A stretch of 64,000 nucleotides of DNA from Eumeta japonica. Lineage: Eukaryota; Arthropoda; Insecta; Lepidoptera; Psychidae. The stretch is taken from the NCBI GenBank assembly GCA_005406025.1, contig BGZK01001430.1, forward strand, positions 1 to 64,000, written 5' to 3'. The position numbers and the translations under genes are program-made. Every line of letters starts with the position of its first letter. The first letter of the stretch is position 1. The notes below the pieces were generated by a model. That model did not search any database and had not been told where the DNA came from. It was given only the letters and a program-made list of their open reading frames with translations. Positions 11,322 to 22,545 of the stretch are shown one piece after another.

Positions 11322-11324
11322 AAG

Positions 11325-11386
11325 CAATTTGCTCGTTCCGTAGATGTTTATATATCTTTTGTATTTACATAAGAACGGGCAAATTG
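11325..11386. repeat. Short inverted repeat next to copy 2
   Basis: 'caatttgctcgttc' (from 11325) pairs with 'gaacgggcaaattg' (ending 11386) with one mismatch, over about 34 nt of loop. It could be a tiny MITE or a simple hairpin. Confidence 0.6.
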
Positions 11387-12325
11387 TTTTATTTCCTTTA
11401 AGGCGACGAATTGGAAATTTTGGTGTTGGAGATCTCGATTTTTCTCATGAAATACGTAATTAGCGATCTTTGATCTTTGGTGACGCAATTCTCTATGTTA
11501 TCGAGTTCAATTCGTCAATTGTAGTTATAGGATTTCTTGACTTCTATAGCAGAGAACGGAAAATGCCAAAGATAGCTAGCCCTTTTAAAATAGAGATTTA
11601 CGTTTTGCATGCAAATAGCACCGAATTAAGGCTTCAAGTTTTCTACGTAGTTTAATCTATAAACATTTAAATGCTAGTTGCAATTTCGGAAATTGATCCT
11701 ACCTCTTATTATAAACAAAAAATACGGTTATTCATACATTCATACGATCTTTAAAAATGAACAAATACGCACGTTTTAGAATGCATTACCGCGGTGCGAT
11801 GTGCGGGACGCGGGCGATACGCGAAATTAATAGTTTATCACTGCGTCACTTTAAGACTTGATTTATCGCTGTAGGTACAATATTTTATACAATGAGTATT
11901 GTAATTGAGTCTAAATTCCAAAATTATGGTACAAACGCAATTTATTACAATAAATAAATATCACGCATATGTCTATTATTGTTAACAATGTTAAAATTAT
12001 TGTGCAATACTATTTTTAATAACATTTTCGATAGATAGTTCGAAAAGCAGGGATTTAATAGAAAAATATGTTAAAATCAGAATTAAAAAAAAAAAAACTT
12101 TGAACTATAGGACCACAAATACAGTAATAATACCATGTTTGAAAGTAATAGTTTTAACGAAATATTATAGATTTCTAAAATTTTAATACGACGCGTTTGT
12201 TAGAAAATGTCAACAGTGGCGCAATGTAAACATTTATACGGTGTCGACTTGTTTGATTTTTTGGAAAAAGACCATCACATATTTCTGGTTAGCTCTCCTA
12301 CAGTTACACACATTCGAATAGTATG
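11387..12325. other. Non-coding stretch
   Basis: I see nothing coding. A 61-codon ORF at 11470-11655 has no recognisable features. Confidence 0.4.
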
Positions 12326-12329
12326 CAGC

Positions 12330-12660
12330 AGAATGGATGCAAATACGTGCATCGATCGGTTTCCGCTGCACGACGCATAAATACCGGGCGGCCGCGCGGG
12401 GGTACTATTCCGTGTACGTAGTGTTATAGCACTATTCGTATTGTTATTGTTGAAGTAAAATTTCTAATACGACTTCCAAGAAGGTTGCGTTAAACGTTTA
12501 ACGCTACAATGGAGGGGGTATGAAAGCACTGTTGCGTTATACGTTCAACGCTCCTGGGGAGGGGGAATAGAAAGAGACAGAGTGAGAGTGAATGCGTGGC
12601 ACTAGAACGCATGCGCGTAGTATACCTGTTACAGGCCAGCGCGAGCGTTAGCAACGAGTA
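12330..12660 (+). promoter_or_regulatory. Candidate promoter/enhancer block
   Basis: This block is clearly GC-richer than its surroundings. Going rightward it has an exact POU octamer 'atgcaaat' (12337-12344) and a TATA-like 'ataaata' (12377-12383) followed by 'ccgggcggccgcgcggggg'. It then has two palindromic GCGTTAAACG-type sites (12487-12551), a GA-rich run ('agagacagagtgagagtga') and an NRF1-like 'cgcatgcgcg' (12608-12617). I see no coding exon beside it. The sites are read directly and their use as a promoter is inference. A repeat origin for the 12.48-12.6 kb part is also possible. Confidence 0.35.
12485..12575. repeat. Two-copy 47-bp direct repeat with palindromic core
   Basis: 'gcgttaaacgtttaacgc' (12487-12504) is a perfect 18-bp palindrome. 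47 bp downstream lies 'gcgttatacgttcaacgc' (12534-12551), which differs at two positions. Each is followed by a G-rich run ('ggagggggta' and 'ggggagggggaat'). Confidence 0.85.
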
Positions 12661-13280
12661 GCGTCCAATATTCCAATAGATTTGGATATTTCTCCACTCG
12701 AAAATGATAATTAAGAGGTGCGATCAATTGTCAATCGTAAGCAATGTTAATAAAGTTTGTCTTAAAGAAACGACATGAGTTCACTAAAACGCAATTCTAC
12801 CCCTTCCTATTTTCATTTCCACATTACGAAATTTCACTTCTTCCGCGCGGAGGGACTCCACGCACTATCATTTTCTGTGCTATTGATTTATCACCCTGCT
12901 CCTTTAAAATGCAGCCTCACACTTTTCAGACCTAGAGGCTGGTAACGTGAACCCTACGCTCTGGCGCAGTGAAATTCGAGGCCTGGAGCATTATTCTTGA
13001 AAGCAGTAGACCAAAAAGCATAGGAAATGTCAAACAATTCTGCACACTTTTTTGAGAACGATATTCTCGAAAATCGTACACGTTCAATGTCTATTGAAAA
13101 CTAGTAGAGTTGCAACGAGATTTCGCAACGATTTTTTTCAAAGATTTCGCGATGATTTCGCCATGCGAAAACATGTACAAATTGCCCTCCCCCCCCTTTT
13201 TTAAAATGTTTATTTACTTTAATATCGTAAATCGAAGAATAAAATAAACATCCTGTGTAATAAGTCGCGTCTCGAAATGA
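12661..13280. other. Non-coding stretch
   Basis: No gene is visible. A C-run, 'ccctcccccccc', lies near 13185. Confidence 0.4.
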
Positions 13281-13284
13281 TCTA

Positions 13285-13560
13285 TAATGAAATATCGCCC
13301 TTCCGCTCTCGGCCGTACACGTGAAATATGGCGGCGGCGGACGCGCGACTCGGACGCGACAGGCGGACGCGCGCTATTACCGTTTTATTATTACGCTAGC
13401 GGCCGGCCGCGGCTGCGCCTGCGCGGCGCATGTCCGTTCTCGATCGCGATCCCGATGACTATCCGAGTCCCGATTCCGTTACGCGCCCAATGATTTTATT
13501 CATGGCCGCCTTGGCGATCCACCCTCGTTGCTTCATCGGGCCTAGCATGACGTCTTAGAA
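13285..13560 (+). promoter_or_regulatory. CpG-rich block, candidate regulatory region or 5' exon
   Basis: The stretch 'aaatatggcggcggcggac' and the following 'gcgcgactcggacgcgac', with 'ggccggccgcggctgcgcc', is strongly CpG-rich in AT-rich DNA. The GCCAT/ATGGC core motifs (13328 and 13504) are of the Pho/YY1 type. A small ORF from the ATG near 13328 runs only about 24 codons and a 68-codon ORF overlaps in another frame; neither is convincing. Part of the block ('cgatcgcgatcccgatgac') may be the degenerate GATCCCG tract seen elsewhere. I cannot choose between promoter, exon and repeat. Confidence 0.3.
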
Positions 13561-14600
13561 GAGAATTTCTGTACGGGACTAACTTCTTTCATTCGTTATA
13601 TCGGCGTAGGAAGGGCAGTCCTATAGAAATAGATCTCTCCAGGGTGTCATGCTAAGCCTGCAGGCAAAAAAGAGACGTTTCGCGACCGTATGGAACCCCG
13701 GCCTGCAACATGTATATTAGTCATTTAAAAGCGCACTATTAAAATAAAGTGTTTTGACTGCGATTTTGACGTATTTTATATCAATGATTTTTTTTTTTGT
13801 TCAAAATTATTAAGTGCATGTGTTGTATATAAACTATACTTAATCTTAAAAATGAAGATGGGTTCTTTGACTTGACCATTCGCACTTGTCATAATCTGTA
13901 CATCATAGTTATTTTTCACAAAATATGTAACTATTTCATTTTATTTACGATCGACAATTAGTTATAATTACATAATATGACCATATTTCGTATTAAATTT
14001 CGGAACAACTCGTAGTGTCTCACTCGTCGGCCGTTTTCGTTAGTTTTGTTGTTTCTTACAAAAAATATCATTAAAAAACGTTTTTAATATTTTTTATTGT
14101 TTTTTATAAATTTGTTTCTGAATTTCATTAAAAGTGTACAAAGCTTAGGTCAGACTTGAAAAGTATCCCTTGCTTATGTCGTACATCTTCCATTTTATAA
14201 TCCCTTTTCTTCTACCTTTTACAATTTGACCGGTGTAACACTACAAGATTCCATATGACATTGACAATCACAAAAAAAAACACCACTATACCTTTAATTC
14301 GTAGTTCATACTCAGCTAACAGACACAAACATCTATACATTTAGAAGTCTCTATATGCACTGTGCACTGCACTGCACTGTGAATTTATCGACATAAAATA
14401 TAATCTGCGAATCGATTATCGATTTATTTTTAACAACACAACTCCGTCAAATAAGTAAACTATGAATCTTTGCCAATACACATCGCTGGCTGTCAAGAGC
14501 TCCTTTTGATTTTTCTACAAGTATTGTTATTTACATTAATTTTCCGTCCAATAACAACAGTGATTGTTACAACAAAAACATTTTACATTCGAAGACACAA
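13561..14600. other. Non-coding stretch
   Basis: AT-rich. I see no coding signal or recognisable repeat. Confidence 0.4.
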
Positions 14601-14960
14601 GCGATGACTATTAACGTTCGGCCGCTGCGTCAAAGGTGTCGAAACCGAAGGAACTCTCAAAAAATCTCTTTATGACCATTGACAGCCGGACAATGAGAAA
14701 TATAGCTTCATCATTACGGCATAATGCGTTGAAAAGGTATGGACGCGGCGCCGTCGGCCGCGATCGCCGTTGCCGGCATCGATTATATTATTCCTATCGA
14801 TTATAATTATCGATACATTCGGATGAGTGGTGTGAAAATAACGTTCCCGATCATAGCTGAGATAATGATTGAAGGCGCGCTTGGGACGCGCGAAAAGGCT
14901 TCTACGGTGTCGTACATACCTATTGATTTTGTTTTGTATATGGTAAGTACCTACGCCCGT
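14600..14960. promoter_or_regulatory. Candidate regulatory block with clustered ATCGAT sites
   Basis: Three ATCGAT sites lie within 40 bp at 14778-14815 ('catcgattatattattcc', 'atcgattataattatcga'), beside CpG-rich sequence ('acgcggcgccgtcggccgcg', 14743-14762). Such sites resemble DREF/BEAF/CUT-type binding motifs. An 80-codon ORF (14739-14981) covers it but shows no family. Confidence 0.25.
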
Positions 14961-15012
14961 AATAGAAGAGCATCATGTTGAAAATAATTCGAATTATCGT
15001 GAGATATATAGA

Positions 15013-15015
<3 letters not shown>

Positions 15016-15060
<45 letters not shown>

Positions 15061-15090
15061 CGCACGCACACACACACGCATATATATACA
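15016..15090. repeat. (AC)n microsatellite with GC interruptions
   Basis: About 18 uninterrupted AC units, then 'acgcacacacgcacgcac' and a short 'atatata' end. Confidence 0.97.
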
Positions 15091-16734
15091 TACAAAATCG
15101 CACTTACAGTGATGGGATACGTATATTTTAAATTATTCGAATTTTAATTCTAAAACCTAGGTATGCTTTTTATCACGAAATTTGTCTAATTTTTACGAGA
15201 TACTTATCACCTATATCCATATTTTTCGACTGCGTAACAACTCAGTACTAGTTGTAATCGAAGAACTAGGAAGCCACTTTAACGCTTAGTAGAACATTCA
15301 AACGGACGCTTCGCACATCGTTCGTACGGGAATTCGTCATAATAACATTTTTCATTTTTAGTGGCGATGGCACCTCACCTCCCTCTCCCTTTGCTTTAGA
15401 TCAACTCCTGCGCACGAGGCGCGAACGACTCTTCAACAAATATTAAATAGCGGCGATAATACTAGTAGGACGCGGCGGTGGCAACTTTGGATTTTCCCAG
15501 TTCTGTGGTTTTTAATTCATTTCTGGGTTCTCTTCGACACAGTTTCAAATGTCTTTAAAGGAATTAAATAAAATTCAACAAATTTCTTTGATTGACATAT
15601 TTATATTGTTCGGTTAAGCAAAAAGTGAACGTAAGTCCTTTGTCATAGGTAAAAGAAACATTCTAGGTTCTTAACAGTAATTTTAAAACAATGGGTATTT
15701 ACTGAAAAAAAAGTTAGTGCACAAATTCCATTAAAAAAAACTGTCGATTTGTGTAGATATTGTAGAAAAGAAATTTTGTAGAAAAACTGTTTTCTTGACA
15801 TACCCGAGTTGTATGTGCCTCAGTTTGGATATGAAATAGGACGAGCACTGTTTTGTGCAATAACTAATCACAAAAAAAAATGTTAATACCAATTCATACC
15901 GTCCACTGGTTTCAATGTTAATTATAGTAAAAATTTGGATAATTAACCGCGGTTACACCTCACGCAACAATTTTTTGAAATGTTTTTGCTAAATTTGTCG
16001 AGATAGGAGAAAAAAGTGTTTGGTCAAGGGACCCCCGTCAGGAACAAGTTTTTTTTTTCAGTATAAATAAAAGCAAAGTTAGTTCATTCGGTAAATTAAT
16101 AAATGAATATGTTAGGAAAATATTCGTTTATAAAAAAATGGATATAAAGTAGTGAATTATAAATTTCAACAGAAAGAGAGAAAGAGAGAGAGTCACATGA
16201 AGGTGGCATAACCCTTTCTCGTTATGTGACGATTTCTACCAGTCAGCTTCAACCGCAAGCCGCGTTACTACGTTCCAAAAATAGTTTTAGGCGCGAATCA
16301 GATACACAATTCGAGGATTCCGTGCAATATAAAAGTAATATAACTCGGATTGATATTTAGAGTCGGGGCTAGTTAAAAAATTATTCAACTTTTTTTCCAA
16401 AACTGTGTATGCCTGAATTTTCTTATTATTTATTCTGTGATAGGTACATATGACAATATCTGTGACCATTCGATGCGGAATCGTTTGTAGATGGTTATAG
16501 ACCATTTATAATATAAAAAATGTAAAAGTATTTTTATATGGATTTATGTCATATACGCTGATGGTTGGATGAATTGTAATCAAATTTGTATAGAGGTATA
16601 TTATGTTCTCAAATAGGATATAGGATTAATATAATAAGATTACATCATATTATATATATATAACAAAATTACCTTTTACATAAAAAATGTAATAATACCA
16701 GTGATAGTGATGTTTTTATATTTCGTTGTCGGTT
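15091..16734. other. Non-coding stretch
   Basis: A GC-richer patch at 15360-15490 ('cctcacctccctctcccttt') and a GA-rich run at 16171-16192. The 72-codon minus ORF at 16287-16505 has no features that I recognise. Confidence 0.4.
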
Positions 16735-17046
16735 CGATGTCCGTTCCAGTATAAATCGTAATTTTTTATTACTACCACTAATGTCCAAGGGAGATCCAAC
16801 ATCGGTACCGAGACCGGCATTGAAATCGAGAACGGGACAGGGTATGGACCCGACAATGGAACCAGAATTTGTATTTAGAATATGAGTTGATCGCTATCAA
16901 AACGGACAGCAAAATCGGCCGATATAAAAGATGAAGGAATTCATTCTAGTCTACGTCCACGGGAGCGAAACCGGGGGCACATTTGAATAATAAAAAAATT
17001 GTTAAATTTAAATTTACGCCCAGCGAAGCGAACGGGTGACCGCTAG
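16735..17046 (+). mobile_element. Helitron-like non-autonomous element (copy 1)
   Basis: The left half is a degenerate tract of 'gtccgttcc', 'accgagaccgg' and 'gaacgggacagg' words. The right half has 'ggccgatataaaagatgaag' and 'agcgaaaccgggggcac'. It ends with 'acgcccagcgaagcgaacg', 'ggtgaccgctag' and then T. A CTAG terminus before T after a short GC-rich palindromic region is the Helitron 3' pattern. A matching copy lies inverted at 35490-35715. The 71-codon minus ORF at 16946-17161 is not a gene. Confidence 0.55.
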
Positions 17047-17339
17047 TATATCTATATTTATTTGATAAATATGTTGAGTTCTTCAAATATTCCACACAGT
17101 TACAAGAAAAGTTTACAAGACAGTTACAAGAAAATAACTTATATAACTGTGATGAATTCAAAATAAATTACAGTAGTTATTACTTAGAAAATGATTCTTT
17201 GATGTAAACAATATACAAAACAACAAGCAATTAGTAATTAAAATGTTACAAATAGAGACAATTTGAGTACATATCTTTAAAAGCGACTCATTGAACAGAA
17301 TATGGAGAACGTGCATTCGTTTGTGTTACGTTGGTTTTT

Positions 17340-17500
17340 ATTGATCGGAGAAAAGTCGATATTTTTTTTTTTTTCCAGCAGGAAGTGTCGCGTCCGCCAT
17401 CTTCGCTTACACGCGGAAGCGCCATTTTGGAGCGAACGATTGATTTTGAAATTGGAACGTTTTAAACGGGGCCCGAATTAAAAAGGAAGCCGGCCTGTCG
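17340..17500 (+). other. Splice-acceptor-like site followed by a GC-rich open block
   Basis: A long T run ends in 'ttttttccag|cagg' at about 17380, which is a strong-looking 3' splice site. The next 100 bp are GC-richer, with two Pho/YY1-type motifs ('cgccatcttcg', 'gcgccattttgg'). One frame stays open for about 34 codons and another for 27, and neither gives a family I know. It could be an exon, a Polycomb-type regulatory element, or chance. Confidence 0.25.
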
Positions 17501-19202
17501 ATGTAAGCAGTGCACTGCGTAGAGTTGGCGAAGGGTAGAAGGAGCATTTTTAATGGAGTCTTTTAAATTGTGGCGTTGTATGGTTTTTCGGTTCGCATCG
17601 GATGCCTAAAACGATAGTACCGAAGGTATCGTCTAACTTGGCCCAATGCAGACAAATATTTACCTTAGTACAGAAATGAAGAACGACTATTTTCTGTTTA
17701 GTTTTAGGATTCGGAACGTTTTAAATAGAAAAATGTGGTATAGGATCACTCGTGTGTCAATTTGCTACAATTTAACTGCATCGATTGAGCCGAAAGTATG
17801 ATCCCCATATTTGAAATTAATTTTATATATATGGAGGTCACTTTTGGATGACAAATTAAAAAATTAAAAAATTAAAAAAAATTTGTAAGCCATATCATGT
17901 CACAAGGCAATGAAAGAGCTTGTTGTGAGAGCCTCGAATACATATATTTTTTATTTTATAGTTTTAAAGTTAACAATATTTTTATTATAAAATTCATATA
18001 AATCGAACATACCCCTTTATCTCCGAAACTACTGATTATAAAAATTTGAAAAAGGTACATAAAATAACATGGAAAATCTTTCATATTTCACATAATATTG
18101 TGCGTATACACTTATTTTAGTTCTTACTGAACCTTCCGAGCCTAAAATATTGGAAAAAAAAATACGCAAAACACTACTTATAGATCACAGAAAAGCTTAG
18201 AAGTTTTTAAAATGACAATAATTTTTTCAATGTTTTGCATTAAAACTTAATTTACGCTACACGTGATTGTTTAAGTTACCACAAACTTTGCTACCATATG
18301 CCCGGTTTTTTTAAATAATTCAATGCCTTTTCAAGCGATTTGTTAAGTACTTACTCGCTGAATGTTACTTGTGTAGTGGTTAAGATAGATCTGGATTGAA
18401 TTTAGGCGAACTAAAATGAACTCGACGAATTAAAGTATGACAGAATTCGTGCACCATTTTTCGTATTAGCATTTTGGTAATTCAGAATTGCAGAACTTAT
18501 TTTAATATATCTAAAACTTTTATTGAGAAGGTGGCATGAGGTGAAGAGACGAGATATCAGGAAAGCAGTGGAAAGGATTTCTATATTTGGAATTTATTTG
18601 AATCTACAATATTTGTATTTAAAGAGAAAAGTGTATTAGAAGCATATTTTTTTAATTGATTGTGTCTTAAAAAAATGGTCTACTTTAAGAAATCCTTATT
18701 CACACCTGGCTTAATTTTTTATTACTAGTCGTACAGAACACCAATTGCGTTACTTCAGCACGCACTTGACTCGCTTTGTCCTAGAGGCGCGCCGATCGCT
18801 CGATATACACGAAAATCAAGTGATCGATAACACATTAAAGAAGTTTTCTATTCCCCGACTTCCGTTACGTTTGCGCAGCCTACACAGCATTGGATCGGCG
18901 CCAGCAGTATTTGCAATGAATTATGATAATTGTTAATTAATTGCATCGTTGACTGTACTTTCCCGCCAATTCCGCTGTTTCACCGCGAATTCCATGATAG
19001 TTTTCCGTGATATTATTTTCACATTAGTTATTCGAATAAATTTAGAATACAAAAAAGTATTGAGTTTGTCAATAACTTTCTTAAATTATTTTCTATTGTC
19101 CTCGCAGATGGGTATTGATTTTGAAATAAGCTAGACATTAAAAAAACTAAGACTGCATGACGACAAAATGTCTATACTTAGTTACCTTGCAAATATCCTT
19201 AT
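17501..19202. other. Non-coding stretch with a GC-richer patch
   Basis: Mostly AT-rich. At 18745-18920 a GC-richer patch ('gaggcgcgccgatcgctcg') carries a 63-codon ORF (+) without a recognisable domain. An acceptor-like 'tgtcctcgcag' occurs near 19108. Confidence 0.35.
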
Positions 19203-19550
19203 ATTATTTTTTTTAACACATCTTCGACGGGAAAACGAGGATGTGAGCCACCAGAGAGAAGGTGGTCATCGCCACCCATGGACACTCGTTATGGTCACAG
19301 AAGTCACCAATGCATTGCTGGTCACTTGGGTAGGGATAGGATAGCTGAGTGGTGAATGGGCTGATAGGAGAGGGAGTTGGAGATGCAGGGTGAAGGAAGT
19401 GAGAGATGACCAGGAGAGGTAGGGAGATGAAAGAAGTGAGGAATGAGCCACAGGAATTCTCACTCGCTGGACGAAATCCAACAGCGAAAATTGCCACTTT
19501 AAGCTTGCAATTTATGCGATTGTGGTATTTCACTGACCGCGCCAGCCCAT
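19203..19550 (-). mobile_element. Lepidopteran SINE, minus orientation (copy B), with A-rich tail
   Basis: Read on the minus strand it has 'aaataccacaatcgcataaa', then 'ggatttcgtccagcgagtga', a long pyrimidine-rich middle, 'tgtccatgggtggcgatg' and the 3' block 'tctctggtggctcac'. An A-rich tail (plus strand 'ttattttttttaac', 19203-19216) supports insertion by LINE-type retrotransposition. The 106- and 71-codon minus ORFs here come from the SINE. The long pyrimidine-rich middle makes it longer than copies D and E. Confidence 0.8.
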
Positions 19551-20044
19551 TTCATATTACAGCCTCATTGAACACAGCACAAAATATATTTGTGTTTATT
19601 GTTAGCAAGAAAATTTAGGTGTGGTGCATTTTTCTATTAATTTAAATAGCATTTTGTATAGATATATTACTGAGTGAAGACATTAGCATATATATGGCAG
19701 AAAGAACAGTGATGGCGTCAGATAGCGGTGCGGTCTGAAAGAAGATACTGGTGAATAGTTGGGAAAGTATATGTTTAGGTGGTTTAGCCAGTGATAAGTG
19801 ATGACCAAAAGCATTTTGACGTAAGAAATCTACACAGTGAATGTATTTGATGAAAGGATTGCGCCAAATAGAAAGCCGGCACACAATCGGCCATATAAAA
19901 ATAAATGCAAAGGGATAGACAGAAACTCTAGTTATCTGTCTCTCGGCCTGGTCTACTTCATCATCACCTCTATCAAACTTATCCCTGCCGGTGAATTCCA
20001 TCATTGTTCCGTTTGACGGATATATCATCATCATCATTTTGATG
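19551..20044. other. Non-coding stretch between two SINE copies
   Basis: A 131-codon minus ORF (19642-20037) is the longest in the window. It begins with a Met run from a 'catcat' repeat and ends in mixed residues. I recognise no domain. It lies between two SINE copies and is probably repeat-derived. Confidence 0.35.
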
Positions 20045-20332
20045 GCTGGCGTTCCGTCACCGTATGCTTCATGTGCAATTCACTGTCACATACGGTCAAT
20101 ATTTAGAACGACCATCAGCGGTGGTCCCAATCAACCGCGACAAGGAGGTCTTCACTCTTGAAGGCTCTAAAGGAATGGGTCCTCTCCTAAGAGCCTATTC
20201 CTTTTCAGAAGACCGGCAACGCACTCATACAGGGATGCGGGTGTCCATCGACGAGGGTGGTCAGTATTCTCTGGCGGCTTCCATGCTTGGTTGCCCTTTA
20301 AAAAACTAAAAAAAAAAGTAGAAAAGAAAAGT
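20045..20332 (+). mobile_element. SINE-like repeat with A-rich tail (copy C)
   Basis: It contains 'gccggcaacgcactcat', 'gggtgtccatcgacgag' and 'ggtggtcagtattctctgg'. It ends in 'cccttt' plus 'aaaaaactaaaaaaaaaa'. This 3' half matches the general lepidopteran SINE tail. The left part ('cgttccgtcaccgtatgctt') is not shared with the other copies here, so the 5' edge is uncertain. The 81-codon ORF over it is not a gene. Confidence 0.6.
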
Positions 20333-20990
20333 TAAAATTTTATGAAAATTAATGTAACGTAAATATAGTAGAGTAATGGACATTTGATATATTTCAGTAA
20401 ATAAATTGTATGCGATTAATGTGAATAAATTTTTATTTTAGGTATCTAAAATAAATATTTTTAATTTTAGATATCGACCAGTAACATGACGATTTTTGAA
20501 AGTAATTCAAAAGATGATGCTGTACGATTTGAAAAACTTGCCTTTATTCATTTAAGATCCCGATCAAAAAATATTACATCTCTTTCGGGACACTCATTAA
20601 TCCTTTCTAACGACTGTAATATATCGAAATTACAATTTCCCATTGCGCAGTCGCACTTACACCATAACAAACCTGAGTGATCCCAAACATCAGAGCTTCA
20701 TTTAAAACGCTATTATAAAAAGAAAACTTAGTAGACAGACAGATAGAAATCGGAGCATTACCGGAGTATTAGGTTTTTTCCCGGTTCCGATTTGAAATAC
20801 GCGTAATGCACTTGCCCGTGTCTTCGGTCAGTTCTGAAGCTTATTAACTCTATGGCGGGCGGGCGAAGTCCATCGCCGCCGGGGCGTGTCCGTCCAGTTT
20901 TTTACAAAATTGCTTTCAGGAACGAGTTCAGTTTACGCCGCGAGGCGTATGGCGGGTAGGTGTAGTTTATAGTGTGTAGTGCGAATTCCA
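20333..20990. other. Non-coding stretch ending in a GC-richer block
   Basis: The block at 20795-20960 ('ggcgggcgggcgaagtccat', 'cgccgcgaggcgtatggcgg') is clearly GC-rich. I see no ORF of interest. A regulatory function is possible but unsupported. Confidence 0.35.
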
Positions 20991-20997
20991 TTTCAAA

Positions 20998-21043
20998 TTT
21001 TAAATATTATCTGTGAATTTTATTTCACAGATAATATTTAAAA
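20998..21043. repeat. Perfect 20-bp inverted repeat with 6-nt loop
   Basis: 'ttttaaatattatctgtgaa' (20998-21017) and 'ttcacagataatatttaaaa' (21024-21043) are exact complements around 'ttttat'. No transposon family is recognised. Confidence 0.92.
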
Positions 21044-21459
21044 ATATTTAAATACATCTATTATAATATGAATTCACCATTAGTACAGAAGGCAGTTTTC
21101 CCATCCCTAATTGAATTACCATCAAAAACGAAAGTCCTACAGAAAGAGATTGCCCGGTAAAAAGTCGAATTGGTTACCTCCATGTATATGACTCTCCAAA
21201 GTAATTAAAAATTTTATAGTACCTCTTTTTTGCTTAGCAATTGTTTAATAATGTTTTTAAATATATTGCAGCGTAAGTTTCGAATGTCTACAGGGGGCCT
21301 TATTGAGCATGCGCACACAGAGCCCCTTACACGAGTTGGTGACTTTAAGACGGACACAAAAACAAGGTTTATCTTTATTTCTAGTACTCAGTCTATATTA
21401 TTTTGATATGCTTTCATTAGCTTGACATATTAGACATAATGACAATATTAGAGGATGAA

Positions 21460-21900
21460 ATTCATAAACTTTGAATTGTTGGATCATCACGAAACTTGGT
21501 AATTTTCTGTACTTCTGATGACAATACAGTAATACGCTATCATTGAAACGATTTGACGATTCATCTAGAAGTTATGCAAAAGAACTCCATAACGGAATAA
21601 CATATCCTGGCCGCATTCGAGCTTCTTGGAATTCAATTGAGATGTATTCTGGCCATGAGCAATTTTCAGGGTTTGATGATGAAGCAGGAAGGTAGGCACT
21701 AGAACTTCATAATAGAACAACTCGTCTTACTTGAATGTCTGGCGTTATAAAAATTGTCTTAAAATACACTTTGGCCATGATTGGTTTTCGATGTGTGACC
21801 ATGTAACTGGTTAGTTGATACTGGAAATCCATAACGAAGCAAGACCTAATCAGATAGCTACTAATTGACCTTATTGCTTTTAGTGAGTAATTCTTATAAA
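21460..21900 (+). repeat. Degenerate tandem repeat, period about 121 bp
   Basis: 'agaactccataacgga' at 21581, 'agaacttcataatagaac' at 21701 and 'ggaaatccataacgaagc' at about 21823 mark three unit starts, about 120-122 bp apart. 'ctggccatgagc' and 'tttggccatgatt' keep the same spacing. The text before 21581 looks like the end of an earlier, more diverged unit. The minus ORF at 21707-21907 is incidental. Confidence 0.75.
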
Positions 21901-22424
21901 TATGCATAGATTTATATACAAATTTATCTCGATAACGGCCCTAACAATTTCGATTGCAATTTTCATTTTGATGAAGTTTTTTCCTTTTCAAGTTTATCTA
22001 TATAGGCGTCATTCCTAGAGAAATGATATTTTATATCTCATTTCTCCAATCATAGACGTTCCTTCATATAGCGCCATTTCGTAAATTTCTCAGGTATTCA
22101 TATTGTTGCCATGTTATTGGATCACAACAACGAATGGCACTTTATGGACATAAGCTAAAGAGGGCACTATTTAAATAAAATATTTAGGTTTATTTCATAA
22201 TCTGAATATATATTCTTCAAAACGAACATAAGCCACTTTTCCCTTGAGAAGTTATATTCCTATCGTACACTAGAAATACTGAGCAATATCCGATTGTCCA
22301 GGTACAAAATGTAATATGAAATATGTAGCACTCAAAGCGCGTTTTCAAAAGGCTAGCACAATGTAATATAAAGGCTATTGTGAATTCTCTATTAATTTAT
22401 TAGGAAACATTTATTTTACGGTTC
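21901..22424. other. Non-coding stretch
   Basis: A weak inverted pair ('gagaaatgat' near 22018 and 'atctcatttctcc' near 22035) is the only structure noticed. Confidence 0.4.
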
Positions 22425-22545
22425 TGTAGCGCGAAAGAAAAAGAGGAATCCTTATAGGATCACTTCGTTGTCTATCTGTCCGTCTCTCTATCGAGACCCT
22501 TTTTCTCATGAACACGTATCGAATTGAAATTAATGTCAAAAAGTT
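22425..22545 (+). repeat. Fragment of 'CTTATAGGATCACTTCG' dispersed repeat
   Basis: 'ccttataggatcacttcgtt', 'tctgtccgtctctctatcg' and 'ctttttctcatgaacacg' match, in order, the block at 63855-63945 at the right end of the window. This is a common type of lepidopteran repeat; its class is unknown to me. Confidence 0.65.

Noticed and set aside
19642..20037. 131-codon minus ORF, the longest in the window
   Set aside because: No domain or codon signal recognised; it starts in a 'catcatcat' simple repeat and lies between two SINE copies. Probably chance or repeat-derived.
21460..21900. CRISPR-like array
   Set aside because: Spacing of about 121 bp, diverged units and no unique spacers; the DNA is eukaryotic.
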